55,392 nt of DNA from positions 1 through 55,392 of the forward strand of contig JAADVB010000115.1 of the NCBI GenBank assembly GCA_023334545.1, read 5' to 3'. The notes below the pieces were generated by a model that worked only from the letters and a program-made list of their open reading frames with translations, ran no database searches and was not told the DNA's origin. Of this stretch, positions 52,876 through 55,392 are shown one piece after another (positions within the stretch are counted from its first letter, which is position 1; each line of letters starts with the position of its first letter). The translations under genes were made by a program, and so were the position numbers. The DNA is from Salisapilia sapeloensis (taxonomy: Eukaryota; Oomycota; Peronosporomycetes; Peronosporales; Salisapiliaceae).

Positions 52876-55235
52876 GTCAGTTTCGGGGTCGTAACCTGGA
52901 GTCTATACCACAATCCTTCTTTTCATGGGTAGCTACGTATACTAGCAAAAGCGGCTGTAGCCGCTAAACGGAGAGATAAAACCATCAAGTCAATGAGCGG
53001 GGGCTTAAACTGATAGAAATAGGTAGTTTCATGCGGTTTCTCAAGGTGGTCGAAGCGTACGTCGGAAAAATAGTTTATTTGGCGTTTATTTCGTCATTAG
53101 CTATACCTACATGTATCGATGCTACAATATTAACAGGCACGTAAGTATGATCAGTCATATCTATGCACATTACTTTCATTTGTGCACGATCCTTGAACCA
53201 ACTATAGCTATATGTATAGTCTTCCCTCTTGGCATAAGACAAGCATGCCACTTTCGCTCGATATTTCGTACCTTGGCTCTTTTAATTGGATAGCCAACTA
53301 CTTCACTTCATCCGCAAAAGCTGCAAAATAACGGGTTAAAGATGCTACTATCTCTGCCTCGAAGTCTAGAGCGTTAATTCGAGACTTACCTTCGTATGCG
53401 CAGAAAAGTATGTAGCATGAAGCCGAAACCGGTCTTTACTCCTGCTGCGCATTTGGTAAAAGAACTGACGAGCCGCTTGGCTACGGATATAAAACCTAAA
53501 GCATGGTAATGCGCAGTTATAGTTGCTATTGTCTACGTCTACTACATGTAAGGTCTCAACGAAGAAAATATTCGCTTTTCCGCATTAACACAATAAAATT
53601 AGGAATTTGTAATTTACCACATCTTTTATTAACGATATAGCATGTGGATTAATGATGCAAGTTTTTTCTCGTTATGTGCTTCGGTGGCTACGAAAGAAAT
53701 TCATTGGCATGCGTGAATATTCTGCGCAAATGTTTTAAAATATTTTTTATATCACCTAGAATAGTTACGGTTAATCTGTCACGTCCCTAAGATTGGAGCC
53801 CGTAATATCGTTTCATGGTCGGGTCACCCAGGGGCTAAATTTAGCTCCAGTTGTGTTGAACGTAGTGAGCGCCTGAAGTTAAGATGTTACCTTAGCCATA
53901 AACGCGTGTCTGAAAAGCTTGTTTGTATGGTTTCATACACTTTGGAATAAGACCCAGCGAGAAGTTCACGATACATGCCGACTCACGAATGCTCGAGCCA
54001 TATTGTGAGTGTTTGACGAACATATATAGAGTTTCTATTGTTCACTCCGACCTCGGTCTCTCCGACGCTGTGTTCCACTTTTAAAATTACATAGACGATC
54101 AACGAAATAGTTTTAACAAGCTCATGATCGGTTCTTGGTGCTGCTGCGAAAACTCAGCGCAGCTCTCCTACCGCCGTACGAACTAAGACAAAGGTTTCGG
54201 GAAAATATGGAGATTTTTCGATGGGTCCAGCACTGGTCTATATATGTTTGAAGTGATATAATGAGTTTCGATACACAATGTGACTATCAATATTCCGATC
54301 TACAGAAAATGCAGTCTAACAAGTCTTCATGATAGTACGCATGTCTTGGATGTAGTGCATAAATTTTTCCAATATTGATCTCTGTTTCTTCTTTCCCGTC
54401 TAGTGCTGCCGTGCTTTATTCGTCTTTTCCTGATTTTCATTTCGCAACGCTTTTTGTTCGATGACAATTCATAGCATGCGTATTGAGGGCGATTTGCGGC
54501 AATTACTGAAATTTGTTGCTCCTCTGCTGCTTTTTATGGTCGCTTCTGTGTCATGGCATATTATGCTATCATCTTCTGTTTGGTCGATCTGTTTGTACAG
54601 ATATCCCTGGATGTGTCTCTCATTTTTAAATGTACTCGCGTCGATCTTGCTCTAATACTTGTTTGGCTATCGCTGCTGGATTTTTTATATCTCTTGCCGG
54701 TGGTCACGTGAGACACACCATTATTTGTTGGTTATCGATGTCCCTTGATAGCCTGACACTGGTCCTTCATTCTGGGTCTCAAGTTATGATTATTCAAAAA
54801 ATACAGCTTTCTTCCCAAATTGTTAAAGTAAATACCCACGTCACTCCAAGATGGATAGCATCCGAAATGCGAAAAACTACAGCCAAGGCTCTTAACACAC
54901 GAGCTATTGCGGTGCTACTACTCTGTACTTAGTTTTCCTCGGCGTAAAACATATACAGCCGTATATTTTAATTATGAGCACTTCCTATGACAAATAACAT
55001 TGCCGGAAAGCAGCTTCACGTTCTACTTACCAGATAAGTTTTTTAGAACGTATTGCGGTCACACGGATCATATTTGAACGAATTTGCAACGTTTGAGTGG
55101 AATGCGGTTGTAGTGTAATGAATATTTGTTCATTCTGAGTGAAGAGAAACAGGTCTCAGAGATATCCGTCGAGCGTAAAAGGACAACCTGGGATTTGCAT
55201 CACTAGCAAAAAGAATTGATGTAGTGTACTACTCT
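52876..55235. other. Gene-poor, AT-rich right end
   Basis: About 2.4 kb with no supportable gene. Short open stretches occur at 54461-54655 and 54630-54932 (hydrophobic, no recognisable domain). A small inverted repeat GCTAAATTTAGC lies near 53836. Density is far below the rest of the window. Confidence 0.5.
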
Positions 55236-55392
55236 TGTAACGGGCGCTCCGTCCGTTACTGTAGTTAGCAACTTTGTCTTTCTTTTGTTCTTTTGTTTGG
55301 TACTTGTTTGAGACAGATGATTAGGTGACCTGCCTGTTCCTCCATAGCATATGAGAAGTACTTTTAGTGGAAGGATGTGGAAGGTAGGACAA
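55236..55392 (+). mobile_element. Possible LTR retroelement edge (partial)
   Basis: TGTAACGG at 55236-55243 followed by CCGTTAC at 55253-55259 gives a TG-start with a short inverted repeat, followed by a pyrimidine-rich, promoter-like stretch. LTRs often start TG and can begin with such motifs. The element would continue beyond the window, so neither a second LTR nor a target-site duplication can be seen. Confidence 0.35.

Noticed and set aside
54461-54932. Small hydrophobic open frames in the right end
   Set aside because: No start context, splice partners or recognisable domain; composition follows the AT-rich background.

Overview
The window is nuclear DNA of a eukaryote with a compact genome: single genes on both strands, short spliceosomal introns (mostly about 40-70 bp, many with GTAC donors), no operons and no ribosome-binding sites. 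Oomycete/stramenopile origin is my inference. It rests on intron style, gene density, and a mix of animal-like (DNAAF1, copine, SCYL1, ATAD3) and plant-like (short NPL4) genes. A dynein-assembly factor implies motile flagella, as in a zoosporic oomycete such as an Albugo-type species. I read all exon models by eye from splice sites and reading-frame continuity; where a junction is unsettled I say so.

Left part (1-13 kb): the 3' end of an ARF GTPase, V-ATPase subunit F, a divergent cytochrome b5 reductase-like protein, a protein with a degenerate GTPase domain, an Mpo1-like (DUF962) membrane protein, a UTP23-like ribosome-biogenesis protein, a coiled-coil protein, a ten-exon copine, a Gemin7-like Sm protein and an App1-type phosphatidate phosphatase.

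Middle (13-34 kb): a p24/TMED cargo receptor, ribosomal protein S20, an unknown KOW-like protein, PRP39, the mitochondrial tRNA-modification GTPase MnmE/MSS1, an acidic hypothetical protein, a membrane thioredoxin-fold protein, a PfkB sugar kinase, a long WD40 protein, ATAD3, a small mitochondrial-looking protein, DNAAF1 and the peroxisomal import receptor PEX5.

Right part (34-52.5 kb): a two-PDZ protein, a probably myristoylated PP2C phosphatase, proteasome subunit alpha-5, a membrane-anchored uridine kinase, NPL4, a Nog1-like GTPase with a mitochondrial-type leader, a CDP-alcohol phosphotransferase, an LRR protein, the SCYL1 pseudokinase and a BAH-domain protein. The last 2.5 kb is gene-poor and ends in a possible LTR-retroelement edge.

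The genes do not form a pathway; this is a housekeeping neighbourhood. I saw no evidence of a cassette, island or undescribed multi-gene system. The most interesting points are individual proteins with altered motifs, small unannotated candidate genes and very tight gene spacing.
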